This document shows, in pieces, positions 1 through 7,176 of a stretch of DNA of 12,504 nucleotides. The position numbers and the translations under genes were made by a program. The stretch is from CBDUBH01 sp965365345. Its GTDB lineage: Bacteria; Bacteroidota; Ignavibacteria; Ignavibacteriales; SURF-24. The stretch is taken from positions 1 to 12,504 of the forward strand of contig CBDUBH010000097.1 in NCBI GenBank assembly GCA_965365345.1, given 5' to 3'. The notes beneath the pieces are model-generated. The model did no database searches. It was not told the origin of the DNA and worked only from the letters and a program-made list of their open reading frames with translations. Numbering within the stretch: the stretch's first letter is position 1; each line of letters begins with the position of its first letter.

Positions 1-1540
1 TATCAAAACTTTTTGAAGATGCCGCTGTGTATCTGAAATTTCTGTGTGAAAGTACGTTCAGTTTTAATCCATCACGAGTGCTTAACAACACGTAAATATC
101 GGGTCTTTCATTCAAATTTCCGGATTGCAATTTCAGATCTAAAATATTTCCGCCTGCGTAAATTCTCTCGGTTTGAAATTTCTTTTCAGTAAAGTTTACG
201 ATTATCACATCAATTAATTTTCTTCCGGTTCTGTAACAATGAAAAATGCTTTTATCTTTTGAAATTGATTCAACTGAAATTGAATTATAATTTTCAGAAA
301 GCGGAATTTGATAATAATCAGCCGGCATTCCCGATGAATTTCTTTTGATCAGATTCAATTTTTGCGATGCTTCATCAATGTAAGCAAAATCAATTATTTT
401 ATCACCGGAAGCATCAAAATAAGTTAGCGAAACCGGTTTTGCGCCCAATTTTATTGCGCTTTCATCAGAAAGTGAACGGATTTGACTGATAAGAGAAATT
501 TTTCCGTTTCTGTTTAACGCAATTATTCCTTTAATAAATTTACTTATGTAAAGCGAAATATCATCTACATCCGAGTTTGAAACAATAATTTCTTCGTAAA
601 AATTTTTTTTATCTTTTGCAAAAACCACCGAAATTATTTTCGCGTTTTTATTTAAATATGCAAGATCGTTAAATCCATCTGAATTAAAATCGGCAATCAA
701 AAATTTATCGGGGGCAAATTTTGTGTTAAGGGTAATTTCATTTTCGTAAGATGAAACACTATCGCCAAGCAGAAAATGAATTTTGCCGCCTTTTATTAAA
801 GCAAGATCAGGGTAACCGTCAAGATTGAAATCGTAAGATTGAATTTGCGAAATTTTTTCATCAAAATTTATTTCGCGGACAAATTCAAATTCACCGGTAA
901 AATTATTAAAGAAAAATTTCACTGAATTTGAAAGAAGATCAATTGCGGCAACATCCTGAATTTCATCATTGCTCAGATCTGCAAAAACCGCTGATGAATA
1001 AGCTCTTTTTTTATCAATTTTTTTTTCTATAAGTTCAATGGAATTTAAGATTGATAATCCCTGAAATGAACTTCCGGAGATCAAAATTTCATCTATGCCG
1101 TCTTGTTCAACATCTGCCACGGCAAGATTTTCAGGAAATGAATTTAATTTGATTGTTTTTTTAATTTTTACGCTTCCGTTTTTATCAATTTCAAAAAGTC
1201 CTGCGGTTCGGTCTTTTCGTGAAGTGAAAGCGTAATAATTTAATTCTTTTACATTAAAAAGATGAATTTTGGAAAATGAGAAACCGGTTTTTGAAATTAC
1301 CGAATCAACAAAAAGATTTTTGAAATTTCCTTTGAAAGTTTTGGTAAGATTCAGTTCGGGATTTGCAAGAAGAATATCGGTGTAAGCGTCATCGTTAAAA
1401 ATAACGGGAAAGATCTGCGTAAATCCGGCTTCAATGTTCAAACTTCTGTAACCGCCAAATCCGTTCACGGGAATTTGCGCTCCGGTTGAACCGGTAATAA
1501 CAAAAAGTAAAAAAATCCTGAATAATTTTCCGTTTATCAA
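1..1540 (-). CDS. Secreted FG-GAP/VCBS-like repeat protein, 3' end beyond window
   Basis: The frame is open without a stop from 1540 to the left edge, giving 513 codons; the C-terminus lies outside the window. There is no ATG near the 5' end. The best start is TTG at 1540, 17 nt after the thioesterase stop, because it gives a signal peptide: short basic N-terminus (INGKLFR), hydrophobic core (IFLLFVIT), cleavage near GAQ at residues 20-22. The mature part carries acidic repeats about every 45-50 residues, for example ADVEQDGIDEILIS (142-155), ADLSNDEIQDVAAID (187-201), DFNLDGYPDLALI (237-249) and ADFNSDGFNDLAYL (283-296). These fit the D-x-[DN]-x-DG-x-x-D pattern of FG-GAP/VCBS beta-propeller blades, which often bind calcium. 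The role is probably extracellular or surface adhesion or binding; the ligand is unknown. It is likely the last visible gene of the bamD operon. No Shine-Dalgarno is evident, so the exact start is uncertain. Whether it ends in a type IX sorting domain cannot be seen. Confidence 0.82.
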   Translation of the reverse strand, partial: MINGKLFRIFLLFVITGSTGAQIPVNGFGGYRSLNIEAGFTQIFPVIFNDDAYTDILLANPELNLTKTFKGNFKNLFVDSVISKTGFSFSKIHLFNVKELNYYAFTSRKDRTAGLFEIDKNGSVKIKKTIKLNSFPENLAVADVEQDGIDEILISGSSFQGLSILNSIELIEKKIDKKRAYSSAVFADLSNDEIQDVAAIDLLSNSVKFFFNNFTGEFEFVREINFDEKISQIQSYDFNLDGYPDLALIKGGKIHFLLGDSVSSYENEITLNTKFAPDKFLIADFNSDGFNDLAYLNKNAKIISVVFAKDKKNFYEEIIVSNSDVDDISLYISKFIKGIIALNRNGKISLISQIRSLSDESAIKLGAKPVSLTYFDASGDKIIDFAYIDEASQKLNLIKRNSSGMPADYYQIPLSENYNSISVESISKDKSIFHCYRTGRKLIDVIIVNFTEKKFQTERIYAGGNILDLKLQSGNLNERPDIYVLLSTRDGLKLNVLSHRNFRYTAASSKSFD

Positions 1541-1557
1541 ATTTAAGCCGCAAAAAT

Positions 1558-2025
1558 TTAACGCTGTTTAAGGCGCGATTCCCTTCTTTGTAATGCTTCG
1601 TTATAACGGCGGATCTCATCTTCGGTTTCGGGCATAACTTTTACAACTTCAACCGGTCTACCGTTTTCATCAACGGCAACAAAAGTTAAGTAAGCCGAAT
1701 TTGTATGAGTTTTTACTCCGGTTTTAAAAGATTCCGAAAAAACTTTTACGCCGACTTCCATCGAAGTTCTGAATGCGCGGTTTACGGTTGCCATTAAAGT
1801 TACAACTTCGCCTAATTTGATCGAATGATGAAAATCAATTCTATCAACCGAAGCCGTAACGCAAATTCTTCCGGCAATTCTTGCAGCGGCAAGCGCAGCG
1901 CAAATATCTATCCAATGCATTAACTGTCCGCCGAGCAAATTTGTCAGCTGATTTGTATGGTTCGGCAAAACCAATTCGGTCATAACCGTAACTGATTCAG
2001 AAACTTTTTTATTATTGCTATTCAT
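1558..2025 (-). CDS. Acyl-CoA thioesterase, hot-dog fold (YkhA/YciA type)
   Basis: This 155-residue cytoplasmic protein is predicted to hydrolyse acyl-CoA to free acid and CoA. It is a complete single hot-dog domain of usual length. The N-terminal signature TNQLTNLLGGQLMHWID (residues 24-40) matches the N-x2-G-x2-(F/M)GG-x-LM-x3-D region of this family, with Asn25 and Asp40 at the conserved catalytic positions. Thr28 replaces the usual Gly. A second block, VTASVDRIDF (about 56-65), and SMEVGVKVFSE (about 88-98) match the core strand and central motif of YkhA/ACOT proteins. Substrate chain length cannot be told from sequence. The ATG at 2025 lies 4 nt after the bamD stop, so it is surely co-transcribed. 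There is only a weak A-rich leader and no Shine-Dalgarno, so translational coupling to bamD is likely. The link to outer-membrane assembly is positional only. Confidence 0.9.
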   Translation of the reverse strand: MNSNNKKVSESVTVMTELVLPNHTNQLTNLLGGQLMHWIDICAALAAARIAGRICVTASVDRIDFHHSIKLGEVVTLMATVNRAFRTSMEVGVKVFSESFKTGVKTHTNSAYLTFVAVDENGRPVEVVKVMPETEDEIRRYNEALQRRESRLKQR

Positions 2026-2029
2026 TTTT

Positions 2030-2776
2030 TCAGCTGTTTCCGGTTAAATTTTGTTGATATTTTTTCACTTCGGAAATATTAGGATCATTCGGAAATCTTT
2101 GGATAAAAGCATTTATTGCGCGCAAAGCGTCTTCATTTTCTTTTTTATCCAAAAGAATTTTGATCTTGTTATACATTGCTACCGGCGCAAATTTGGAATC
2201 ATGAAAATTATCGCTTACAAGATTGTAATAAATTACGGCAGCATCCAAATATTGCATTTTTTTGTAAAGTTCGGCAGTCTTAAATTCTTTTTCAGCCAAT
2301 CTGTCGTTCAATTCTTTTATTTTATTTTCGGCATCTTTAACTTTTTCGTTAGTAGGAAAAAAATCAATGAACGCCTGAAATTCTTCAATTGCTTTTTTAG
2401 TATAACGCTGATCTAATTGATATCTTGGAGCAAGTTCATAATAAGCTTCTGCAAGCATAAATTGAGCGTCATCAACAAGTTCGCTTGCCGGCATATTTTT
2501 TATCAATCTGCTGTATTCGTATGCTGCAAGAATGTATTCTCTTTTTTTGAAATGACTTTGAGCAAGATAAAATTGCGCGTCATCTGTTACGGGATTTCCG
2601 GGATATTGAAGCAGAATTGATTGAAATTCATTTATTGCATCAATATAATCTTTTTTGTCAAATAGTCGTTTTGCATAATCGTAATGTTCCGAAACACTCA
2701 TATTAGCAGTGTTAACTGAACTTGAACACTGAATGAAAATTAACGGAAGCAGCAAAATGAAAAAGTATTTTTTCAT
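2030..2776 (-). CDS. bamD: Outer-membrane assembly lipoprotein BamD
   Basis: BamD is the essential lipoprotein of the BAM complex that folds beta-barrels into the outer membrane, anchored on the periplasmic face. From ATG at 2776 the product has 248 residues, close to family length. It begins MKKYFFILLLPLIFIQC: a lipoprotein signal with Cys17 as lipidation site, although Gln at -1 is unusual for a lipobox. The mature part is TPR-like helices: DYAKRLFDKKDYIDAINEFQ, AQFYLAQSHFKKREYILAAY and, diagnostic for BamD, ELAPRYQLDQRYTKKAIEEF with FIDFFPTNEKV after it. A longer in-frame start (TTG at 2830) is rejected because it would put 18 charged residues ahead of the signal peptide and lies inside the promoter. 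It is the first gene of a likely operon with the thioesterase and the FG-GAP protein. There is no Shine-Dalgarno, and the leader is A/T-rich. Confidence 0.93.
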   Translation of the reverse strand: MKKYFFILLLPLIFIQCSSSVNTANMSVSEHYDYAKRLFDKKDYIDAINEFQSILLQYPGNPVTDDAQFYLAQSHFKKREYILAAYEYSRLIKNMPASELVDDAQFMLAEAYYELAPRYQLDQRYTKKAIEEFQAFIDFFPTNEKVKDAENKIKELNDRLAEKEFKTAELYKKMQYLDAAVIYYNLVSDNFHDSKFAPVAMYNKIKILLDKKENEDALRAINAFIQRFPNDPNISEVKKYQQNLTGNS

Positions 2777-2827
2777 AAATATTTTTTTTCGTGGTTGAAA
2801 ATTATTAAAACGGAATTTCAGTAGTTT

Positions 2828-2858
2828 CAAAATTACATAAAATTAATACGTTATCAAA
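2828..2858 (-). promoter_or_regulatory. Bacteroidota-type promoter for bamD operon
   Basis: Read on the minus strand, TTTG (2858-2855) is followed by exactly 19 nt and then TAATTTTG (2835-2828). This agrees fully with the Bacteroidota primary sigma consensus TTTG-N19-TAnnTTTG. Transcription should start near 2822, giving a leader of about 46 nt before the ATG at 2776. No other gene lies downstream on this strand that it could serve. Confidence 0.7.
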
Positions 2859-2975
2859 GGCAAATGAAAAAAGGAAATTTTTGTAATTTTACGATATTTT
2901 ACAATTACGCCCGTTAAAAGTTTCAAATATCGAATTATCGTTTTATTTTTTAAAAAATTCAGTTGAAATTGAAAA

Positions 2976-3566
2976 TTATTTGCTTCTTACGGTAAAAAAC
3001 AGAAATACCGTAATTGCTGCGGTTCCCAAAGCTAAAGCCGGTTCCCATAAATTAGAAAGAAAAGGTTCAGCTGGAATTTCTGATTGTGTGAAAGGAAGCG
3101 CCCTGTTTTCCAGTTCCGGAACATCAGAAAGTTTTACTTCATCGCCGTAAATCTTTTCGAAATTTCCGCTTTTTTCTATTATTCCGTTTTGCTTTAGAAT
3201 AAAATTTCCGGTTAATGTTAAATCTCTTTTAATAAAAAATTTTCCGAAAAATCCTTTTCTGAACGGCTTGGAATATTTTACTTCAGCATCATTAATATTG
3301 AATAAAATTATATTTCCGGCTTCGTTAAAATTACTTTCGGTTTTTCTGCCTGTAAAATTTTGCGATGAAGCTGCTTTTCCGTACAAAACCGGAAATTTCT
3401 CGAATGATGAAAAGAAGACGGAAGTATTTTCATTAACGGGATTTTCAAAAATTTCCATAACGGCTGAATCAACCAATCCGTAAAATATTTCGAGATTGGA
3501 TAAATTTTGAGCTTTCACATTAGCGGAAAAGATCAGAATTATTGTAAGAAGAAAATATTTTTTCAT
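2976..3566 (-). CDS. Exported hypothetical protein with C-terminal membrane anchor
   Basis: I do not recognise this 196-residue protein. It starts with a clear Sec signal peptide (MKKYFLLTIILIFSANVKAQ, cleavage near residue 20). The middle is rich in Asn, Phe, Lys and Gly, with predicted beta-strand character around FFIKRDLTLTGNFILKQNG, and has no cysteine pair, metal motif or catalytic signature that I can see. A single hydrophobic segment at about 173-192 (LWEPALALGTAAITVFLFFT) followed by RSK suggests a C-terminal inner-membrane anchor with the body in the periplasm. It is transcribed in the same direction as bamD, but about 120 nt separate its stop from the bamD promoter, so it is probably a separate unit. 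It has no Shine-Dalgarno. The coding call is firm because of the signal peptide and anchor; function is unknown. Confidence 0.8.
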   Translation of the reverse strand: MKKYFLLTIILIFSANVKAQNLSNLEIFYGLVDSAVMEIFENPVNENTSVFFSSFEKFPVLYGKAASSQNFTGRKTESNFNEAGNIILFNINDAEVKYSKPFRKGFFGKFFIKRDLTLTGNFILKQNGIIEKSGNFEKIYGDEVKLSDVPELENRALPFTQSEIPAEPFLSNLWEPALALGTAAITVFLFFTVRSK

Positions 3567-3687
3567 TCAAAATAAAATTTTTCTAAAATATATATCGCCG
3601 GAAGTTAAGCCGCAAGCAAAGTTGAAATTTTTTAAACGGAATTTTGAAATAATTTCTTTGCAAATATTCAAATAAAAAAGAAATTAC

Positions 3688-3736
3688 AAAAATAAAAAAG
3701 GGTATTTCATACAAGCATGGCTCGACTGAAATACCC
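3688..3736 (-). terminator. Strong Rho-independent terminator
   Basis: A perfect 10-bp stem pairs 3736-3727 with 3709-3700 (GGGTATTTCA/TGAAATACCC on the minus strand), with a 17-nt loop, followed directly by TTTTTTATTTTTG. It ends the candidate small RNA and any htpX read-through. The loop is long for a plain terminator. Confidence 0.75.
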
Positions 3737-3795
3737 TGTCAAGAGATTAGGAGGGGGAAGCACCTAACGCTCTCGAAGAAATTCTATATTTTTTT
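3694..3795 (-). ncRNA. Candidate small RNA with C-rich loop and own terminator
   Basis: The 304-nt gap between the exported protein and htpX holds one island clearly richer in G+C than its AT-rich surroundings (about 3700-3776); I see nothing else firm in 3567-3687. On the minus strand it folds into two hairpins. Hairpin 1 pairs 3770-3773 with 3742-3745 (AGAG/CTCT) and 3763-3767 with 3747-3751 (TTAGG/CCTAA), around an 11-nt loop TGCTTCCCCCT. Hairpin 2 is a perfect 10-bp stem followed by T6, an intrinsic terminator. A promoter-like element lies just upstream, so a roughly 100-nt independent transcript is plausible. The exposed UUCCCCCU resembles the UCCC loops of small RNAs that pair with Shine-Dalgarno sequences. 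It could instead be the structured 3' UTR of htpX. I see no coding frame of useful size and do not recognise a known RNA family. Confidence 0.45.
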
Positions 3796-3800
3796 TAGAA

Positions 3801-3829
3801 CAAATTTTTGTAAATCCAAAATTATCAAA
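3801..3829 (-). promoter_or_regulatory. Possible promoter for the candidate small RNA
   Basis: On the minus strand, TTTG (3829-3826) is followed by 17 nt and AAAATTTG (3808-3801). This is similar to the Bacteroidota consensus TTTG-N19-TAnnTTTG, but with a short spacer and an imperfect -7 element. The predicted start near 3795 would place both hairpins in the transcript. The match is weak in an AT-rich gap. Confidence 0.3.
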
Positions 3830-3870
3830 TTAATTGATCTATTACAATTTTAACTTTGAAAAGATTAAAT

Positions 3871-4737
3871 TTAAATTATACTTAATCTTCTTCCGGATGC
3901 AACTTCCTGTAATCTTTTAACTCTTTCTTCGATCGGCGGATGTGTTGCAAATAATTTTGTAATTGCTTTTCCGCTTAAAGGATTTACAATGAATAAGTGC
4001 GCTGATGCGGGTTCGGCATCTTGTAAAGGAAATCTGTCATTTATTGTATTTAATTTATTCAATGCAGAAGCCAAAGCCATCGGCTCTCCCGAAATTGCCG
4101 CTCCGCCTTCATCTGCGGCAAATTCGCGTGATCTTGAAATTGCAAGTTGTATTAATACCGCAATGATCGGAGATAAGATCATTAAAATTAATCCGCCGAT
4201 TCCGGATCCTGAATCTTCATCATCACTTCTTCCACCGCCGAACATTAAAGCCCAACCTGCCATTCTTGCCATAAATGTAATTGTTCCGACCAATGTTGCC
4301 GTAATTGTGCTTATCAAAATATCACGGTTTTTTATATGCGCAAGTTCGTGTGCAATAACTCCTGATAATTCATCTTCATTTAAGATGCTCATAATTCCGG
4401 TTGTAACCGCAACTGCCGCGTTTTGCGGATTTCTTCCGGTTGCAAACGCATTTGGCGTAGGATTTTGAATCACATAAACTTTAGGCATTGGCAAATGTGC
4501 TTTTTGCGAAAGTCTTGCAACTGCTGCGTAAAGTTTAGGCATTTCACTTTCGGTAACGGGTTTTGCTTTGTACATTGCCAAAACAATTTTATCGGAAAAC
4601 CAGTATGATCCGAAATTCATAACAAGCGAAAATACAAACGCGATCATCATTCCGTTTTGTCCGCCAAGCGCTCCGCCTATAAGAATAAAGAGCACCATCA
4701 TCAATGTCATCAAAAAAGTAGTTTTAAGTGTATTCAT
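3871..4737 (-). CDS. htpX: Membrane zinc metalloprotease HtpX
   Basis: HtpX (peptidase family M48B) is an inner-membrane, cytoplasm-facing zinc protease that clears misfolded membrane proteins. The 288-residue product has the family's normal length and order: two N-terminal membrane segments (about 6-24 and 30-48), the conserved stretch NPTPNAFATGRNP (92-104), the zinc motif HELAH (His130, Glu131, His134) followed by KNRD, two further hydrophobic segments (about 142-168 and 180-200), and the downstream glutamate ligand in SRSREFAADE (Glu205). The C-terminal FATHPPIEERVKRL is also typical. All catalytic residues are present, so it should be active. It is divergent from porQ. The ATG at 4737 has no Shine-Dalgarno. 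In other bacteria htpX responds to envelope stress, but no such control site is visible here. Confidence 0.96.
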   Translation of the reverse strand: MNTLKTTFLMTLMMVLFILIGGALGGQNGMMIAFVFSLVMNFGSYWFSDKIVLAMYKAKPVTESEMPKLYAAVARLSQKAHLPMPKVYVIQNPTPNAFATGRNPQNAAVAVTTGIMSILNEDELSGVIAHELAHIKNRDILISTITATLVGTITFMARMAGWALMFGGGRSDDEDSGSGIGGLILMILSPIIAVLIQLAISRSREFAADEGGAAISGEPMALASALNKLNTINDRFPLQDAEPASAHLFIVNPLSGKAITKLFATHPPIEERVKRLQEVASGRRLSII

Positions 4738-4770
4738 ATTTCTTTAGATTTGTTTTAAATTTTTGTCCGG

Positions 4771-4801
4771 TTAAATTATTCCGGTCTGATTATTTAACAA
4801 A
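4771..4801 (-). promoter_or_regulatory. Probable htpX promoter
   Basis: Minus strand: TTTG (4801-4798), exactly 19 nt, then TAATTTAA (4778-4771). This fits TTTG-N19-TAnnTTTG except in the last two bases. The start would be near 4765, giving a leader of about 28 nt before the htpX ATG at 4737. Confidence 0.45.
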
Positions 4802-4841
4802 TAACCGGTTGAAAATGTTTCAATTTGGTTGAATGAATTTA

Positions 4842-4892
4842 TTGGAGTTACTATTATAAATCAATATATTTAAAAGTGCAAATAAGCTGAGG
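4842..4892 (+). promoter_or_regulatory. porQ promoter candidate and ribosome binding site
   Basis: A sigma-70-like pair TTGGAG (4842-4847), 17 nt, TATATT (4865-4870) precedes porQ, but a good Bacteroidota-type match is lacking here. The Shine-Dalgarno GAGG (4889-4892) lies 6 nt before the ATG at 4899 and fixes that start. The ribosome site is firmer than the promoter. Confidence 0.35.
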
Positions 4893-4898
4893 AAATTA

Positions 4899-5837
4899 AT
4901 GAATTTTTTAAAAAGATCCGCCGCGTTATTTTTCGCTTTAGTAATAATTTCAAATTTTGGTTTTTCACAGACCTACGATTTTTTAAGACTCGATAATTCA
5001 CCGCGGGCAGCCGCAATGGCAGGAAGTTTCGTTGCAAATTTTGATGATCCGAATGTTATGTTTTACAATCCTTCGGGAATAAATTCTTTAGAAGGTACTC
5101 CCGTTTCATTTTCATACTTGAATCATCTTTTGGATATTAATTCGGCAAGTTTGGCAATAGCAAAAAATTTTGACGGATTAGGAAATTTTGCTGCGGGCGT
5201 TCAATATATAACTTACGGTACATTTAAAGGACGTGATGAAGCCGGCAGGGATATTGGAAATTTCAGCGCGAATGATTTTGCTTTTACACTTTCTTACGGA
5301 AATAAATTAGAAGAAAATTTCTTCTACGGAGTTTCTTCGAAAATTATTTACTCCGGAATTAATGATGTTTCTTCAACCGCAATTGGTTTTGATATCGGTT
5401 TGCAGTACGTTTTGGCGCAGCAGGATTTAAGTTTCGGATTTTCAGCATTGAATTTAGGAACTCAAATTGATGCTTATGAAAATTATAAAGAAGAACTTCC
5501 TTTGGATGTTCGTGTTGGATTTTCAAAAGGATTGCAAAGGGTTCCGGTTAAATTTTATTTCAGTTTTAACAGATTGAATGACGATGCCGATAAATTTATG
5601 AACAGATTTAATAATTTTACTTTCGGCGGCGAAATTAAATTAAGCAATGTTTTGAAATTAAGATTGGGCTACGATAACGATAAAAGAAAAGATCTTGTGA
5701 TAGGAACAACAGCAGGATTGGCAGGATTTAATATTGGAATCGGAGCTTTAATAAACAAATATAATTTTGATTATTCTTTCTCATCAATGGGTTTGATCGG
5801 CTCATTACACAGAATCGGAATTTCAACAGTATTGTAA
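4899..5837 (+). CDS. porQ: Type IX secretion protein PorQ
   Basis: PorQ is an outer-membrane beta-barrel of the PorV/PorQ family associated with type IX secretion, which exports proteins with C-terminal sorting domains. The 312-residue product has a signal peptide (residues 1-24, core AALFFALVIISNF). The N-terminal signature YDFLRLDNSPRAAAMAGSFV (26-45), followed by DDPNVMFYNPSGI, is typical of PorQ. The order of later motifs, YITYGTFKGRDEAG, NFSANDFAF, alternating barrel strands and NLGTQID with ELPLDVRVGFSKG after it, also follows PorQ rather than PorV. It ends in an amphipathic strand (GISTVL), as barrels do. The start is set by a GAGG ribosome site. It stands alone, divergent from htpX and ended by a bidirectional terminator; no other type IX gene is in view. 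PorV or another UPF0164-like barrel is the alternative. Confidence 0.85.
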   Translation: MNFLKRSAALFFALVIISNFGFSQTYDFLRLDNSPRAAAMAGSFVANFDDPNVMFYNPSGINSLEGTPVSFSYLNHLLDINSASLAIAKNFDGLGNFAAGVQYITYGTFKGRDEAGRDIGNFSANDFAFTLSYGNKLEENFFYGVSSKIIYSGINDVSSTAIGFDIGLQYVLAQQDLSFGFSALNLGTQIDAYENYKEELPLDVRVGFSKGLQRVPVKFYFSFNRLNDDADKFMNRFNNFTFGGEIKLSNVLKLRLGYDNDKRKDLVIGTTAGLAGFNIGIGALINKYNFDYSFSSMGLIGSLHRIGISTVL

Positions 5838-5931
5838 AAGTTTAATTTAATTTTTGAAAATGATTTTTAAGTCCTACGAATTTTAGATTTATAAAATTTT
5901 CTAAAGACTTCGATTAAAAATAAATTACAAT

Positions 5932-5961
5932 AAAAAAAGCAGCTTTTAAAAGCTGCTTTTT
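5932..5961. terminator. Bidirectional terminator between porQ and TPR gene
   Basis: The core GCAGCTTTTAAAAGCTGC (5939-5956) is a perfect palindrome flanked by A7 on the left and T5 on the right. It therefore forms a hairpin with a U-tract in both directions. It serves porQ (plus) and the convergent TPR gene (minus). Confidence 0.85.
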
Positions 5962-6003
5962 CGTTTTAATTTTTTTTAAAATTTTTCCAATGAAATTTGA
6001 TGA

Positions 6004-7149
6004 TCAGGTTCCGTAAGGATTTTTCAAATATTGTTTTGCAAGTGAGTGGGATCCGCCGTACTCGCGTAAATTCAAAAGTTCTTTGTAATAAGCAACGGCT
6101 TTTTCCCTGTTACCTTTTCGATCGTTCAACATTCCCAAATACAAAAGCGAATTAATTAAAAATCCGGAAGTTTCTTTTTTGTCGATCTGTCTTGAAATAT
6201 TTTCACACTCAGTAAAAAAAGTTATAGCAGAATCAACTTCATTGTGAATTCTGTAATAATAGCCGATGTAATATGCTGCTTCGCGTTTTGCATTTTGGTT
6301 ATAACCGTAAAAATTTTCTTTGCTTCTATCAAACACTTTTTGGAAAGCATTTTTTGCGGCAAAATAATCGCCCTGTTTTACATTTATCCTTCCGAAATAT
6401 CTTTGAAATTGCGGATTATCAGGATATTCATCAATCAGCATTTGCGAATATTCTTCGGCTTTAAAAAAGTTTTGTTCAAATTGATAAAACAGCTGCATCA
6501 AAAAATATTTCGATTCTGTCTTTGTATATTTTCCGTTGGCTGCGGCATCTGCTAATTGTTCAATTCCTTTTTGCTTATCGCCTTTGGGAAAAAATATCAT
6601 TACCGGTTTTACGAAAGGAAAGCGATCAGGGACAACTTCAGCATAATAATTATAAATTCCGAAACCAAGCTGAACATCCTTATTTGAAGGATCAAGATTA
6701 TATGCGCGGTTTACAATCGGAAGAGCTTCCCTGCCGTCATCAGCAGCTTTAAGCCAGCTTTCGCGCAGTGCACGTAATCTTCCTCTGAAACCGATTGCTC
6801 CGCCTTTGAAAAACAGCGCGTCAACATTTTCAGAATCTTTTTTCAATATCTGATCACATTGATAAATAACATCTTCAAGTTTTGCAAAGAAAATATCATC
6901 GTTACTTTCGTTTTCCAGATCAAGCAGAATTTTCCACCAATCAATCATTGCAAGGAAAAATCTTCCTGCCGGATGATTTGGATAATCGGCAATTAATTCT
7001 TTGAATAAACTATCGGCTGATTCAAATTTGATATTATAAATAAGATCAATTCCTTCTGCAACAGTTGAATCAAAATCTTTTGTTTGAGAATTGGCAACTG
7101 CTTGAAAAGATAAGATAAAAAAGATGATAAGCAGAATTGATTTCTTCAA
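6004..7149 (-). CDS. Exported tetratricopeptide-repeat protein
   Basis: This 381-residue protein carries a signal peptide (MKKSILLIIFFILSFQAVAN, cleavage near 22), so it works in the periplasm or on an outer-membrane face. TPR-like helical pairs are visible at about 28-60 (EGIDLIYNIKFESADSLFKE), 225-275 (KAEEYSQMLIDEYPDNP; QGDYFAAKNAFQKVF) and 335-365 (GMLNDRKGNREKAVAYYKEL). The central part, ALFFKGGAIGFRGRLRALRE then GIYNYYAEVVP then PKGDKQKGIEQLADAAANG, resembles a conserved TPR family of the TTC39/DUF3808 kind, whose bacterial function is unknown. The start is TTG at 7149: GGAG lies 6 nt upstream and the signal peptide begins exactly there (read as MKKS). The likely role is as a protein-interaction scaffold in the envelope; no partner can be named. 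It converges on porQ. Confidence 0.85.
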   Translation of the reverse strand: MKKSILLIIFFILSFQAVANSQTKDFDSTVAEGIDLIYNIKFESADSLFKELIADYPNHPAGRFFLAMIDWWKILLDLENESNDDIFFAKLEDVIYQCDQILKKDSENVDALFFKGGAIGFRGRLRALRESWLKAADDGREALPIVNRAYNLDPSNKDVQLGFGIYNYYAEVVPDRFPFVKPVMIFFPKGDKQKGIEQLADAAANGKYTKTESKYFLMQLFYQFEQNFFKAEEYSQMLIDEYPDNPQFQRYFGRINVKQGDYFAAKNAFQKVFDRSKENFYGYNQNAKREAAYYIGYYYRIHNEVDSAITFFTECENISRQIDKKETSGFLINSLLYLGMLNDRKGNREKAVAYYKELLNLREYGGSHSLAKQYLKNPYGT

Positions 7150-7155
7150 AGTTTT

Positions 7156-7159
7156 CTCC
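7156..7159 (-). promoter_or_regulatory. Shine-Dalgarno fixing a TTG start
   Basis: On the minus strand, GGAG is followed by 6 nt and TTG at 7149-7147. With the signal peptide beginning at that codon, this settles the non-ATG start of the TPR gene. Confidence 0.6.
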
Positions 7160-7176
7160 GTGAAATATTAAAATTC

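Noticed and set aside
1431..1619. Short minus-strand frame bridging the thioesterase and the FG-GAP gene
   Set aside because: It overlaps the ends of two supported genes in a different frame and shows no recognisable protein features.
2777..2830. Extension of bamD to a TTG at 2830
   Set aside because: It would bury the lipoprotein signal behind 18 mostly basic residues, and the codon lies within the promoter's -7 element.
2881..2904. Inverted repeat TTGTAA/TTACAA upstream of the bamD promoter
   Set aside because: The arms are only 6 bp with a 12-nt gap in very AT-rich DNA, so chance is a sufficient explanation.
3700..3773. SRP (4.5S) RNA or tmRNA reading of the GC-rich island
   Set aside because: GGGGGAAGCA in the plus strand faintly recalls the SRP domain IV motif, but the conserved symmetric loop and tetraloop are absent and the T-run is on the other strand.
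3989..4468. Long open frame on the plus strand opposite htpX (159 codons)
   Set aside because: It is antisense to a fully conserved htpX, has no ribosome site, and its composition mirrors the htpX codons.
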